A model generated the notes under the pieces. That model worked only from the letters and a program-made list of their open reading frames with translations, was not told the DNA's origin and made no database searches. A stretch of 64,000 bases of DNA from LMUY01 sp965199555. GTDB lineage: Bacteria > Pseudomonadota > Alphaproteobacteria > Acetobacterales > Acetobacteraceae. The translations under genes and the position numbers were made by a program. Of this stretch, positions 16,727 to 25,256 are shown one piece after another. The first letter of the stretch is position 1; every line of letters begins with the position of its first letter. Location: the NCBI GenBank assembly GCA_965199555.1, contig CBDASJ010000009.1, positions 124,001 to 188,000 on the forward strand, written 5' to 3'.

Positions 16727-17977
16727 ATGGAAGCCCCGGGCAGCGCGCAAGATGCTGCGGCGCCGTGCGTGGGCGTGGATCACCGGCTGATCGGCCGGGC
16801 GCAGGGCACCGGGGCCTCCACCTATGCCGGCGCGCTGCGCCAGGCCGTTGGCGCAGCCGGGTTTTGCCTAAGCGAACTGGTGGATTCGGCCCCGGCGATC
16901 CCGATTTCGCCCGGCCGGCTGTCACGCTGGACCGCGGCACTTTCCCCATGGGCTGTGGCCCCCAGGCCGCATCCGCACGGGCTGCTCGCCCCCGACGTGT
17001 TCCGCCGCGCCCAGGTGCATTTCGACATCTACCGCCGCTTCCTGCGGCTGCGGCCGGGTGCCCCGCCTAGCCTGATGCATTGGAGCTACCCGCTGCCCGT
17101 GCATTTGTCGGGCGTGCCGAACCTTTACACGATCCATGACCTGATCCCGCTGCTGCGGCCGGACCTGACGCCGATCGCGCAGACGCGCAGCCGCCGCATG
17201 CTGCATCGCCTGCGCCAGGAAGCGACCCATCTGGTCACCGTGTCCGAAACCTCCCGGCGGGAGGTCATCGCCACCCTGGGCTGGGACGCCGACCGGGTCA
17301 CCAACACCTTCCAGCCGGTGCAGCCGCCCGATTGGTCACCGCAGCAGGCCGCCGCCGCCAGAACGGCGGGCACGGCGGCCGCCGGCGTGGCCGAACAAGA
17401 CTACTTCATCCATGTCGGCACGGTGGAGCGGCGCAAGAACGTCGGCCGGCTGATCGAGGCCTACCGCGAAAGCGGCGCATCCCGCGCGTTGGTGCTGGCT
17501 GGCCCCGACGGCTGGCATGCCGCGGCGGAACTCGCCGCCGCCGGTGACCTGCTGGTCGCCCCGGGCGAGGCGGCGCGGCAGGCGGCGGGGCGGCCCCGGG
17601 TGATCCGGGTGGGCTGGATGCCGCGCGAGGCCTTGCTGGGCCTCATCCAGGGTGCCGCGGCGTTGCTCGCCCCGTCCCTGGCGGAGGGGTTCGGCTTGCC
17701 CGCGGTGGAGGCGATGGGCCTTGGCACGCCGGCGCTCACCAGCCAGGCAGGGGCGTCCGCGGAAATCGCCGGCAACGCGGCGCTGCTGGTCGACCCATAC
17801 GATGTGCGGGCAATGGCCCAGGCCTTGGTCGCGCTGGACCGGGATGCCGGGTTGCGCGCCCGGCTGGTGCAGGACGGGCTGCCCCGCGCCCGGCTGTTCT
17901 CGGCCGAGGCGCACGCCCGGCGCCTGGCCGCGCTGTACGGCAGGATACTCGAAGATTCTGCCCGAACGGGCGTGTGA
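16727..17977 (+). CDS. Glycosyltransferase family 4/GT-B type
   Basis: Transfers a sugar from a nucleotide-activated donor, probably in building the polysaccharide exported by the neighbouring system. The C-terminal Rossmann half shows YFIHVGTVERRKNVGRLIEAY, a GWMPREALLGLIQGA stretch, and the donor-binding acidic motif SLAEGFGLPAVEAMGLGTP (E..E spacing of GT4). The N-terminal half begins CVGVDHRLIGRAQGTGAS. ATG 16727 has GGAAGG four bases upstream; ATG 16685 is the alternative. It diverges from the OPX gene across a 64-base gap that should hold both promoters. Confidence 0.85.
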   Translation: MEAPGSAQDAAAPCVGVDHRLIGRAQGTGASTYAGALRQAVGAAGFCLSELVDSAPAIPISPGRLSRWTAALSPWAVAPRPHPHGLLAPDVFRRAQVHFDIYRRFLRLRPGAPPSLMHWSYPLPVHLSGVPNLYTIHDLIPLLRPDLTPIAQTRSRRMLHRLRQEATHLVTVSETSRREVIATLGWDADRVTNTFQPVQPPDWSPQQAAAARTAGTAAAGVAEQDYFIHVGTVERRKNVGRLIEAYRESGASRALVLAGPDGWHAAAELAAAGDLLVAPGEAARQAAGRPRVIRVGWMPREALLGLIQGAAALLAPSLAEGFGLPAVEAMGLGTPALTSQAGASAEIAGNAALLVDPYDVRAMAQALVALDRDAGLRARLVQDGLPRARLFSAEAHARRLAALYGRILEDSARTGV

Positions 17978-18000
17978 TCGGTCAGCCGCCGCCGCGACGC

Positions 18001-19053
18001 TCAGCTCGCGTCGTCGTGCTCCGGGCCGCCAGTGTCCGGATGGGCGATCAGGTTCGCCTTCACCGGGTCGGAGGGCGCCGCATTGGGCTCGGACGTGTCG
18101 ACCACCACCACCGTCTGCCCGGCCAGCGGGCTTGGCGTGACGTGCTTCGGCAGCAGGGCGGCGAACCGGCGGTCGTCCCGTGCGGCTTCCCACAGCTTGG
18201 CGTCGATCAGGCCCGAACGGTCCAGGAAGCTGTTGAAGCGGGTCGGGATGCGGATGCAACCCTCCGAGTCCCAACTGCCGAGCCGCGGCTCCAGCACGGA
18301 AGGGTCGGTGGCATGCATTTCCATCCGCACGGCCATCAGCGCACGCGGCGTGCGCCAGTCATCCGTGGTTTGCCAGCCGAAATCCCACACCCGCATGCCG
18401 CGCACGCCGATGCCGCGAATGTGGTTCTCGTTATACGTGCCCTGCGCGCGGTAACCGAGAATGCCGGCATCGTTGGTGAACACGCCCACCGGCGTGCGGA
18501 AATGCTCCTTGCGGCCCGGCTTGCCGGTGCTGACATGCACGGAGCCGAGCGGCTCCAGCGCCGCACTGCCGGGCGTGGCCACCGTCACCCAAAGCCGTTG
18601 CACCTTCGGCGAACGGTCAACCACCAGTACGACCTGCAGCGTGTCCGGCTGGGCATGCGCCCGTTCCATCAACGTGCGGGCCGCGGCAAGCGCGGCGTGG
18701 GTCAACGGCGGCGCATCCGGCAGCAACGTCCCGGCAAGCGAGCCACGCATGTCACCCATCAGCGCATCGACATCCGTGCGCTTCGGTGCCCGCGGCGGCA
18801 CCCCGACCGGCGGGACGAGGGGCAAGACCGTCGAGTTCATCACCAGGGTCACCGGCGGCGGTGACACTTTCGACGCCTGTGGCCCGACGGGCAACGGGAT
18901 GGCGGTCGCAGCAACGCTGGTGGACTTGGCTATGTCGGGGGCCAAGGAGGCAGCGGCGGCCTGCCGCCCGTCCGGACGCAGCCCGCAAGCAACGCAGCCG
19001 AACAACACCGGCAGCACCGCAAGGGCCAGGACACCGCAGGTCTTGAAGGACAT
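18001..19053 (-). CDS. L,D-transpeptidase (YkuD fold), probable lipoprotein
   Basis: Cross-links peptidoglycan or attaches proteins to it in the periplasm. The N-terminus LALAVLPVLFGCVACG is a lipoprotein-like signal. The catalytic YkuD domain covers roughly residues 140-310: HVSTGKPGRKEHFRTPVGVF, a histidine in EMHATDP and the nucleophile cysteine in SWDSEGCIRIP, matching the family's HxxD...SxGCxR pattern. A Pro-rich linker (residues about 40-80) separates anchor and domain. It is convergent with the glycosyltransferase gene, 23 bases apart. Confidence 0.85.
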   Translation of the reverse strand: MSFKTCGVLALAVLPVLFGCVACGLRPDGRQAAAASLAPDIAKSTSVAATAIPLPVGPQASKVSPPPVTLVMNSTVLPLVPPVGVPPRAPKRTDVDALMGDMRGSLAGTLLPDAPPLTHAALAAARTLMERAHAQPDTLQVVLVVDRSPKVQRLWVTVATPGSAALEPLGSVHVSTGKPGRKEHFRTPVGVFTNDAGILGYRAQGTYNENHIRGIGVRGMRVWDFGWQTTDDWRTPRALMAVRMEMHATDPSVLEPRLGSWDSEGCIRIPTRFNSFLDRSGLIDAKLWEAARDDRRFAALLPKHVTPSPLAGQTVVVVDTSEPNAAPSDPVKANLIAHPDTGGPEHDDAS

Positions 19054-19201
19054 CAGCGACTTGCCCCCTTGTTGCGGCCGCGGTCGACGGCAGCATCATG
19101 CCAGCTTCTCGGCCCGGGGGCGATATCGCGAACGGGGCACGAACGGGGTTTGTTGTTGTTGTTGCCGATCGGTCACACCAGGTGATGCGCGGCAACATCA
19201 A

Positions 19202-19666
19202 TCATCGGAGGCGGCGGGCGCGCTGCATGGCTTGTCCCAGGCTGGCAAGCGCATCGTGCAACGCGCCCTGCGGCAGCCCGGCAATGATCGGCGGTGGCTC
19301 CGGCGGCAGCGGCTCCGCGGGCGGCGGCGGCTCCGGCCGGGCCGCTGCGTCCTGGACGAAACGCAGCCGCTCCACCGCCACACGCCCCAGATGGCGGTTA
19401 ACCCGCGCCAGCAGCTCACCGGACATGTGCTGCAACTCCATGGCGATCGGGCCGGAACAGCCCAAGGTGAGCGTCGTTCCCGTCAGCCGCTTGGGCACCG
19501 TCACCGCGGCCAGGGCTGGGCCGACAATGGCGGTCCAGTCCGTCAGGATCTGCGCCGTGGCCGGGGAGCGGCGGCGGAAGGCGGGCCGGGTCAGCCCGGC
19601 CACCAGCCCGCCGACCGGGCGTGGACCCCACACGTGCCGCTTGTCGCCAGTGCCGTCCGTCGCCAT
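19202..19666 (-). CDS. DUF721 (DciA-like) protein
   Basis: A 154-residue DUF721 protein: ILTDWTAIVGPALAAVTVPK and TLTLGCSGPIAMELQHM form the KH-like core, and the C-terminal third is a Pro/Glu-rich disordered tail. DUF721 includes DciA, the ancestral loader of DnaB helicase; the alphaproteobacterial members are related but the loading role here is inference. ATG 19666 is chosen since it gives the family length; an open frame runs further upstream but reads through mutY antisense. It diverges from mutY with a 9-base gap. Confidence 0.8.
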   Translation of the reverse strand: MATDGTGDKRHVWGPRPVGGLVAGLTRPAFRRRSPATAQILTDWTAIVGPALAAVTVPKRLTGTTLTLGCSGPIAMELQHMSGELLARVNRHLGRVAVERLRFVQDAAARPEPPPPAEPLPPEPPPIIAGLPQGALHDALASLGQAMQRARRLR

Positions 19667-19675
19667 ACCGTGGCC

Positions 19676-20779
19676 GTGCCTCCCCAACCGATAGCCCCGG
19701 CGGCCGACCTGCTCGCCTGGTACGACCGCCACCGGCGCCAGATGCCGTGGCGCCACCCACCCGGCGAAGCGGCGGACCCGTATCGCGTGTGGTTGTCGGA
19801 GATCATGCTCCAACAAACCACCGTCGCGGCGGTGATACCGTATTTCCAGCGCTTCGTGTCGCGCTTTCCAACCGTCGCGGCCCTGGCGGCGGCCGAGGAG
19901 GCGGAGGTCATGGCGGCCTGGGCCGGCCTCGGCTACTACGCCCGGGCGCGCAACCTGCACGCCTGCGCCAAGCAGGTCGCCGCTGGGGGCGGGTTCCCGC
20001 GCGAGGTTGCCGCGTTGCGGGCGCTGCCGGGCATCGGCGCCTACACCTCGGCCGCCATCGCCGCCATCGCGTTCGGCGTCCCCGTGGTGCCGGTCGACGG
20101 CAACGTGGAGCGGGTGGTCGCCCGGCTGGCCGCCATCACGGTGGCGCTGCCCGCCGCCCGCGTGCCGATCGCGGCGGCGGCGGCGGCGCTGGCGGACGAT
20201 GCGGCAGCCCGCGCCCGCCCGTCCGATTTCGCCCAGGCGCTGTTCGACCTCGGCGCGACGATCTGCACGCCCGCCAACCCCGCCTGCGCCCTGTGCCCGC
20301 TGATGCGGCCCTGCCTGGCCCGCGCCGCCGGCCTCGTTGCCGAGCTGCCGCGCAAGGCCGCCAAGAAGCCGCGGCCGACGCGGTATGGCGCGCATTTCTG
20401 GCTGCAGGACGCGTCCGGCTGCGTTCTCTTGCGCCGCCGCCCGCCGCGCGGCTTGCTCGGCGGCATGACGGAGCTGCCCGGCACGCCGTGGCGCGCCACC
20501 CCCTGGAGCCCGGCGGAAGCGGAGGCGGCCGCCCCGGTCCGCGCCACCTGGGTCCCGATGGGCCAGGCGCGCCACGGCTTCACCCATTTCGAGCTGCTGA
20601 TCGACGTGTACGCCGCGACCGTCCCGGCTATCGAGGCCGACGGGTTCCTGTGCCCGGCCGACGCCCTTGGCGGCGAAGCGCTCCCCACCGTGATGCGCAA
20701 ATGCGTCAGCCTCGCGCAAGGCGGCGTCCTGTCGCATCCTGCATCCGTGGCGGACCGCACGGGGAGTGGCATGGCATGA
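19676..20779 (+). CDS. mutY: A/G-specific adenine glycosylase
   Basis: Removes adenine mispaired with 8-oxoguanine. The helix-hairpin-helix and catalytic region runs LRALPGIGAYTSAAIAAIAFG to VPVDGNVERV, with the catalytic aspartate in VDGN. The iron-sulfur ligands follow the exact C-X6-C-X2-C-X5-C spacing in CTPANPACALCPLMRPC. The C-terminal NUDIX-like domain that recognises 8-oxoG is present (FWLQDASGCVLLRRRPP; GMTELPGTPW). The GTG at 19676 places MPPQPIAPAAD at the start, though GTG 19670 is possible. Its stop overlaps the next ATG by four bases (ATGA). Confidence 0.95.
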   Translation: MPPQPIAPAADLLAWYDRHRRQMPWRHPPGEAADPYRVWLSEIMLQQTTVAAVIPYFQRFVSRFPTVAALAAAEEAEVMAAWAGLGYYARARNLHACAKQVAAGGGFPREVAALRALPGIGAYTSAAIAAIAFGVPVVPVDGNVERVVARLAAITVALPAARVPIAAAAAALADDAAARARPSDFAQALFDLGATICTPANPACALCPLMRPCLARAAGLVAELPRKAAKKPRPTRYGAHFWLQDASGCVLLRRRPPRGLLGGMTELPGTPWRATPWSPAEAEAAAPVRATWVPMGQARHGFTHFELLIDVYAATVPAIEADGFLCPADALGGEALPTVMRKCVSLAQGGVLSHPASVADRTGSGMA

Positions 20780-21795
20780 CTGAACCGAATTGGGCGACGG
20801 CATCGGGCCGGTTCCAGCTTGGCGACCTGGCGCTGCAATCGGGCGCGACCCTGCCGGGGGCGGTGCTGAGCTGGAAAACGCACGGGACCTTGGCGCCGGG
20901 GCGCGACAACGTGGTGGTGTACCCCACCAGCTACGGCGCCCAGCACCCAGACCTCGAATGGCTGATCGGGCCGGACGGGGTGCTGGACCCGACCCGCTGG
21001 TTCATCGTCATGCCGGACATGTTCGGCAACGGCCTGTCGTCCAGCCCGTCCAACACGCCCACCTGGCCCGGCCTGGTCACGCCGCGGGACAACGTGCTGG
21101 CGCAACGGCGTCTGTTGCAGGCGCAATGGGGCATCGAGCGGGTGCACGCCGTGTATGGCTTCTCCATGGGGGCGATCCAGGCCTACCACTGGGCGAGCTG
21201 CTTCCCCGAAGCCGTGGCCCGCGCCATCGTCGTGTGCGGCAGCGCGCGCACCGCCGTGCACAACCGGGTGTTCCTGGCCGGGCTGCGGGCGGTGCTGGAG
21301 GCGGCGCCCGAGCACGAGGGCGAAGGGCGGTTCCGCGCGCCACCGTTGGCCGCGTTGCGCGCCTTCGGCCGCATCTACGCCGGCTGGGGGCTGAGCCAGG
21401 ACTTCTATCGCGCCGGCCTGCACCTGTCCGCGTCCGGCGCGCCCGACCTGGACACCTTCTTGCGCGTCGATTGGGAGGACCGGTTCGCCCAACGCTCCGC
21501 ACCCAACCTGCATGCGCAGCTTCGCACCTGGGATGCCGGCGACATCGCCGCCGACCCTCGCTACGGCGGCGACTTGCCGGCGGCGCTGCGGGCGATCCAG
21601 GCGCGGGTGCTGCTGATGCCCTGCGAAACGGATTTGTACTTCCGGGTGGCCGACAACGCCGCGGAGCTGGAGCACCTGGCGCATGCGGACATGCGGCCGA
21701 TCCCAAGCATCTGGGGCCATCGCGCCGGCAGCCCCTCCACCAACCCGGTCGACCTCGCCTTCCTGCGGGATGCGGTGCGGGCGTGGCTTGGCTGA
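20776..21795 (+). CDS. Alpha/beta hydrolase, homoserine O-acetyltransferase-like
   Basis: Resembles MetX-type acyltransferases: opening DLALQSGATLPGAVLSWKTHG, the TRWFIVMPDMFGNGLSSSPS stretch, and the nucleophile elbow YGFSMGAIQAYHW. The acidic residue of the triad is probably in MPCETDLYF and the histidine in IWGHRAGSP. At 339 residues it is somewhat short for MetX, so it could be a hydrolase of unknown substrate and a methionine-pathway role is unproven. It is joined to mutY and fic by overlapping stop and start codons (ATGA and TGATG), so all three are likely co-translated. Confidence 0.75.
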   Translation: MTEPNWATASGRFQLGDLALQSGATLPGAVLSWKTHGTLAPGRDNVVVYPTSYGAQHPDLEWLIGPDGVLDPTRWFIVMPDMFGNGLSSSPSNTPTWPGLVTPRDNVLAQRRLLQAQWGIERVHAVYGFSMGAIQAYHWASCFPEAVARAIVVCGSARTAVHNRVFLAGLRAVLEAAPEHEGEGRFRAPPLAALRAFGRIYAGWGLSQDFYRAGLHLSASGAPDLDTFLRVDWEDRFAQRSAPNLHAQLRTWDAGDIAADPRYGGDLPAALRAIQARVLLMPCETDLYFRVADNAAELEHLAHADMRPIPSIWGHRAGSPSTNPVDLAFLRDAVRAWLG

Positions 21796-22534
21796 TGCAC
21801 GCCCAGGTCGCGGCCAAGCAGGCGGCGCTGGACACCCTACGGTCCCGCGCCCCCGGCGGCTTGCGGAACTTCGAGCAATCGCACGACCTCGAACTCACCT
21901 ACACGTCGAACGCGATCGAGGGGAACAGCCTTACCGCGGTCGAAACCACCCTGGTGGTCGAGCAGGGGCTGACGATCGGCGGCAAGAAGCTGCGGGATCA
22001 TCTGGAGGCGATCGACCTGTTCGAGGCGCTCGGCTGCGTGCGGCACCTGGCACAGCGAACCGGCGCGATCACGGAAGCGGACATGCGCAACCTGCACCGC
22101 CTGGTGTTGCTGCGATCCGCCCCCGACATCGCCGGGCGCTATGCCGACCAAGGCCGCTTCGTTCTGGTCGACGGCGGGCGCCACGCCTTCCCAGCCCCGG
22201 CAGAAATCCCCGCGCTGATGGGTGACCTGGGTACTGGCTCGCCGGTGCGGTCCCGTCGCCCGAAACCGCGTTCGCCGCCCATCTCCGGCTGGTCCGCATC
22301 CATCCGTTCAACGACGGCAATGGACGCACGGCCCGATTGCTGATGAACCTGGTGCTGTTGCGGGCCCGGTTTCCGCCCGTGGCGATCCGCCTCGAGGATC
22401 GGGCGACCTATCTTCAAGTCCTGCAAAGCGCCGCTTCCGCCGAGGGGCGGCGTCATTATGACGACCTGATGTTCCAGCGCCTGGACGCCACGTTGGACGA
22501 GTACCTGGCAGCCGGATCGCAGGCAATCCGCTGA
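21795..22534 (+). pseudogene. Fic family protein (class II), frameshifted
   Basis: Fic enzymes AMPylate target proteins. The N-terminal inhibitory motif SNAIEGN (S/TxxxE[G/N]) is present within TYTSNAIEGNSLT, marking a class II Fic, and the catalytic motif HPFNDGNGRTAR is intact at 22301 onward. However, the two halves are in different frames: the first ends within about 40 codons after MGDLG, and a single extra base near 22229-22232 (GGGTACTGG) would restore YWLAGAV and read to the stop at 22532-22534. The gene starts in overlap (TGATG) with the upstream hydrolase. Broken gene or missing base; the preserved motif argues for recent change or sequence error. Confidence 0.85.
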
Positions 22535-22541
22535 GTAGCGG

Positions 22542-23159
22542 CTACGTCAGCACCTGATAAGGACCGCCGCGCGCCAGGGCCGCCTGGTAGGCAGGCCGGG
22601 CGTGGATGGCGGCCAAGTAGGCGGAGATGCCGGGGAACGCGTCCGTTCCTAGCCGGGCTGCCGCGGCCTCCAGCGGATACGACATCATGATGTCGGCGAT
22701 GCTCAGCTCGCCGCCGGCCAAGAACGGCCCGTTGCCTAGTTCGGCCTGCACGTAACCCAGCATGGTGGCAATCTGTCCGTCCACCCGCTCCAGCAACGGC
22801 GCCGCCGCGGCGCCCAGCCGCCGGAGATACAGCTTCAACAGCAGCGGCGTCATGGCCGAGCCCTCGGCGTAGTGCACCCAGTAGGTCGCCCGGCGCCGCT
22901 CCATCGCACCGGGCGGGCGCAGGCCGCCATATTGCTCGGCTAGGTATTCGACGATGGCGCCGGATTCGGACACCACCACCCCGCCATCCTCGATCATCGG
23001 GGATTTGCCGAGCGGATGCACCGCCTTAAGCGCGGGCGGCGCCAACATCGTTTCCGGATCGCGTTCGTAGCGCACGACCTCGTACGGAACGTCCAGTTCC
23101 TCCAGCATCCAGAGGATGCGTTGGCTGCGACTGTTGTTGAGGTGGTGGACGATCAGCAT
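22542..23159 (-). CDS. Glutathione S-transferase family protein
   Basis: Cytosolic GST, conjugating or isomerising with glutathione; substrate unknown. The N-terminal thioredoxin fold shows HHLNNSRSQRILWMLEEL, VHPLGKSPMIEDGG and the glutathione-gripping ESGAIVEYLAEQYG. The helical C-terminal domain carries FLAGGELSIADIMMSYPLEAA with the capping-box motif. Length 205 residues is usual. ATG 23159 overlaps the end of the upstream DUF2237 gene by seven bases. Confidence 0.9.
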   Translation of the reverse strand: MLIVHHLNNSRSQRILWMLEELDVPYEVVRYERDPETMLAPPALKAVHPLGKSPMIEDGGVVVSESGAIVEYLAEQYGGLRPPGAMERRRATYWVHYAEGSAMTPLLLKLYLRRLGAAAAPLLERVDGQIATMLGYVQAELGNGPFLAGGELSIADIMMSYPLEAAAARLGTDAFPGISAYLAAIHARPAYQAALARGGPYQVLT

Positions 23160-23545
23160 TGCGCCGCGTGCCGCTCCAAATCCTCCAGGCTGCAATGATG
23201 CAGCGCACCCTCCTCCGTCGCCTCCAACGTCACCAGCGGCGCGCAGCCCGCATCCAGCGCTTCCTGCCAGCGGGGCGCGCACAGGCACCAGCGGTCGCCC
23301 GGTTGCAGGCCGGGGAAGCCAAACTCCGGCCGCGGGGTGGACAGGTCGTTGCCACGTTCGGCGCTAAACCGCAGGAACTCCGCAGTCATCACGGCGCACA
23401 CGGTGTGACTGCCCACATCTTCCGGCCCGGTGTTGCAGCAGCCGTCGCGAAAGAATCCGGTCAGCGGAGTGCTGGAACAGCTTTGCAGCCGCCCGCCCAG
23501 CACGTTGCGGCCGGGTGCGCGGCCGCCCGTCTCGTCAAATGGCAT
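23153..23545 (-). CDS. DUF2237 family protein
   Basis: A 130-residue Cys-rich protein of DUF2237: NVLGGRLQSCSSTPLTGFFRDGCCNTGPEDVGSH, CAVMTAEFLRFS and GDRWCLCAPRWQEAL are the family landmarks. Function is unknown; the conserved cysteines suggest metal binding or redox. Its start overlaps the end of the upstream MFS gene by eleven bases and its stop overlaps the GST start, so the three form a tight unit. Confidence 0.88.
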   Translation of the reverse strand: MPFDETGGRAPGRNVLGGRLQSCSSTPLTGFFRDGCCNTGPEDVGSHTVCAVMTAEFLRFSAERGNDLSTPRPEFGFPGLQPGDRWCLCAPRWQEALDAGCAPLVTLEATEEGALHHCSLEDLERHAAQC

Positions 23546-24767
23546 GGTTTGGCCGCTCCAAATTGGGCAGGAATGCCGTCAGCAGCCCGATGGCCGGCAG
23601 AAAGGCGCACAGGCGATACACCGCCTCGATCCCGACACCGTCCGCCATCTGGCCCAGCACCGCGGCGCCCAGGCCGCCCATGCCGAATGCGAAGCCGAAG
23701 AACAGGCCGGACACGGTGCCGATGCGGCCGGGCATGAGCTCCTGCGCGTAGACCAGGATGGCGGAAAAGGCGGACGACAGGATCAGCCCGATCGGGATCG
23801 TCAGCACCACGGTCCAGAACAGATTGGCGTAGGGCAGCGCCAGGGTGAACGGCAGTACGCCCAGGATCGACACCCAAATCACGTATTTGCGGCCGATCCA
23901 GTCGCCAATCGGGCCACCCGCCAGCGTGCCGATGGCGAATGCGCCCAAATAGATGAACAGATCGACCTGCGCGTCCTGCACCGGCACATGGAACCGGTCG
24001 ATCAGATAGAAGGTGTAGTAGGTCGATAGGCTGGCGGTGTAGAAATACTTGGAGAAGATCAGCACCAGCAACACGCACACCGCCTGCACGACGCGGCGCT
24101 GCGGCAGCGCCGTGGCAGCCGGGGCGGCGCGCCGGGTGCGACCGCGGGTGCCGGCAATGCCGGCATACCAGCGCCCGACCCCGTACAGGATGCCGATGCC
24201 CAGCAGCGCCAGCATGGCGAAGATGCCGACGCTCCCCTGGCCGCGCGGCATGATGATGAACGCGGCGGCCAGCGGCCCGATCGCCTGCCCGGCATTGCCG
24301 CCCACCTGGAACACGGATTGCGCCAGCCCGTGCCGCCCGCCGGACGCCATGCGCGCCACGCGTGAGGATTCCGGGTGGAACACGGACGACCCCATCCCCA
24401 CCAGGCCCGCGGCAAGCAGCAGCATGGGATAGTTGTGCGCCTGCGACAGCAGCAGCAGCCCGACCAGCGTGAAGCCCATGCCGGCGGACAGCGAGAACGG
24501 CATCGGCCGCCGATCGGTGAAGGTGCCGACCACCGGCTGCAATAGGGATGCGGTGATCTGGAACGTCAGCGTCAGCACGCCGATCTGCGCGAAGCTGAGG
24601 CCGTAATTCTCCTTCAACAGCGGGTAGATGGCCGGGATCAACGACTGGATCAGGTCGTTCAGCATGTGGGAAAAGCTGATCGCCAGCAGGACAGGCAGGA
24701 CCAGGACGGAGGTTGGGATGCTGAGCTTGGCCGGCAGCGGTTCGGCGGCAGCCACGCGGACGTTCAT
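23535..24767 (-). CDS. MFS exporter, fosmidomycin-resistance (Fsr) type
   Basis: Twelve-helix major facilitator exporter. The sequence SFSHMLNDLIQSLIPAIYPLL in helix 1 and GLSFAQIGVLTLTFQITASLLQP in helix 2 are characteristic of the Fsr subgroup, and VGMGSSVFHPESSRVARMASG is its loop motif. Length 410 residues fits. It probably pumps drugs or metabolites from the cytoplasm; Fsr function against fosmidomycin is known in E. coli only. First gene of a unit with DUF2237 and GST. Confidence 0.88.
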   Translation of the reverse strand: MNVRVAAAEPLPAKLSIPTSVLVLPVLLAISFSHMLNDLIQSLIPAIYPLLKENYGLSFAQIGVLTLTFQITASLLQPVVGTFTDRRPMPFSLSAGMGFTLVGLLLLSQAHNYPMLLLAAGLVGMGSSVFHPESSRVARMASGGRHGLAQSVFQVGGNAGQAIGPLAAAFIIMPRGQGSVGIFAMLALLGIGILYGVGRWYAGIAGTRGRTRRAAPAATALPQRRVVQAVCVLLVLIFSKYFYTASLSTYYTFYLIDRFHVPVQDAQVDLFIYLGAFAIGTLAGGPIGDWIGRKYVIWVSILGVLPFTLALPYANLFWTVVLTIPIGLILSSAFSAILVYAQELMPGRIGTVSGLFFGFAFGMGGLGAAVLGQMADGVGIEAVYRLCAFLPAIGLLTAFLPNLERPNHAI

Positions 24768-24794
24768 GCCAATGCTCCGGCCATCATCGCTCCA

Positions 24795-25223
24795 TCAGAC
24801 GCCGAGGCGCCGGCTTTGCAGTAACTCGCAGGCGATGATCCGCCAGGACCCGTCTGCTTCACGCTCCATCGTATACCGCGCCGTGTAGGGGAGGCCATCT
24901 GGCCCGATCAATTCCACGTTCTGGACGATGCCGTTTTCCGTCTGCCCTAGCGTGGAGAACTCGACGGAATGTGGGCGGTAAACAGGGGGATAGCCACGAC
25001 GGACCATGGCCATGAAGTTGTCCGGCGTGCCGAAGATGCCCTGGGTTGACGGAGCCGCATAGCCGAAAGCCCTGGCCGCGTCGTCATGCTGGAATGCCGT
25101 GATCTGGTTGGTGATCACCGACTGGATCGCTGCCTGGTCCGATGCGGAGACCGGCGCCTCGTCCGCGCGCGCAGGCATGGCCAGGCAGGCGATCAACAAC
25201 GTCGCGGCCACATGGATGCGCAT
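24795..25223 (-). CDS. DUF4864 domain protein, exported
   Basis: A 142-residue protein with a signal peptide (VAATLLIACLAMPARA) and the DUF4864 body: AIQSVITNQITAFQHDDAARAFGYAAP, RGYPPVYRPHSVEF and DGSWRIIACEL. The fold resembles NTF2-like small domains. Function is unknown; a periplasmic location is inferred. It stands alone, 27 bases after the MFS gene start and 33 bases from the YeiH end. Confidence 0.85.
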   Translation of the reverse strand: MRIHVAATLLIACLAMPARADEAPVSASDQAAIQSVITNQITAFQHDDAARAFGYAAPSTQGIFGTPDNFMAMVRRGYPPVYRPHSVEFSTLGQTENGIVQNVELIGPDGLPYTARYTMEREADGSWRIIACELLQSRRLGV

Positions 25224-25256
25224 GACGGCGGTTCCCCCATTCCCAAGACATCACGG

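Noticed and set aside
19148..19165. TTG repeats upstream of the L,D-transpeptidase
   Set aside because: Short microsatellite outside any promoter element; probably chance.
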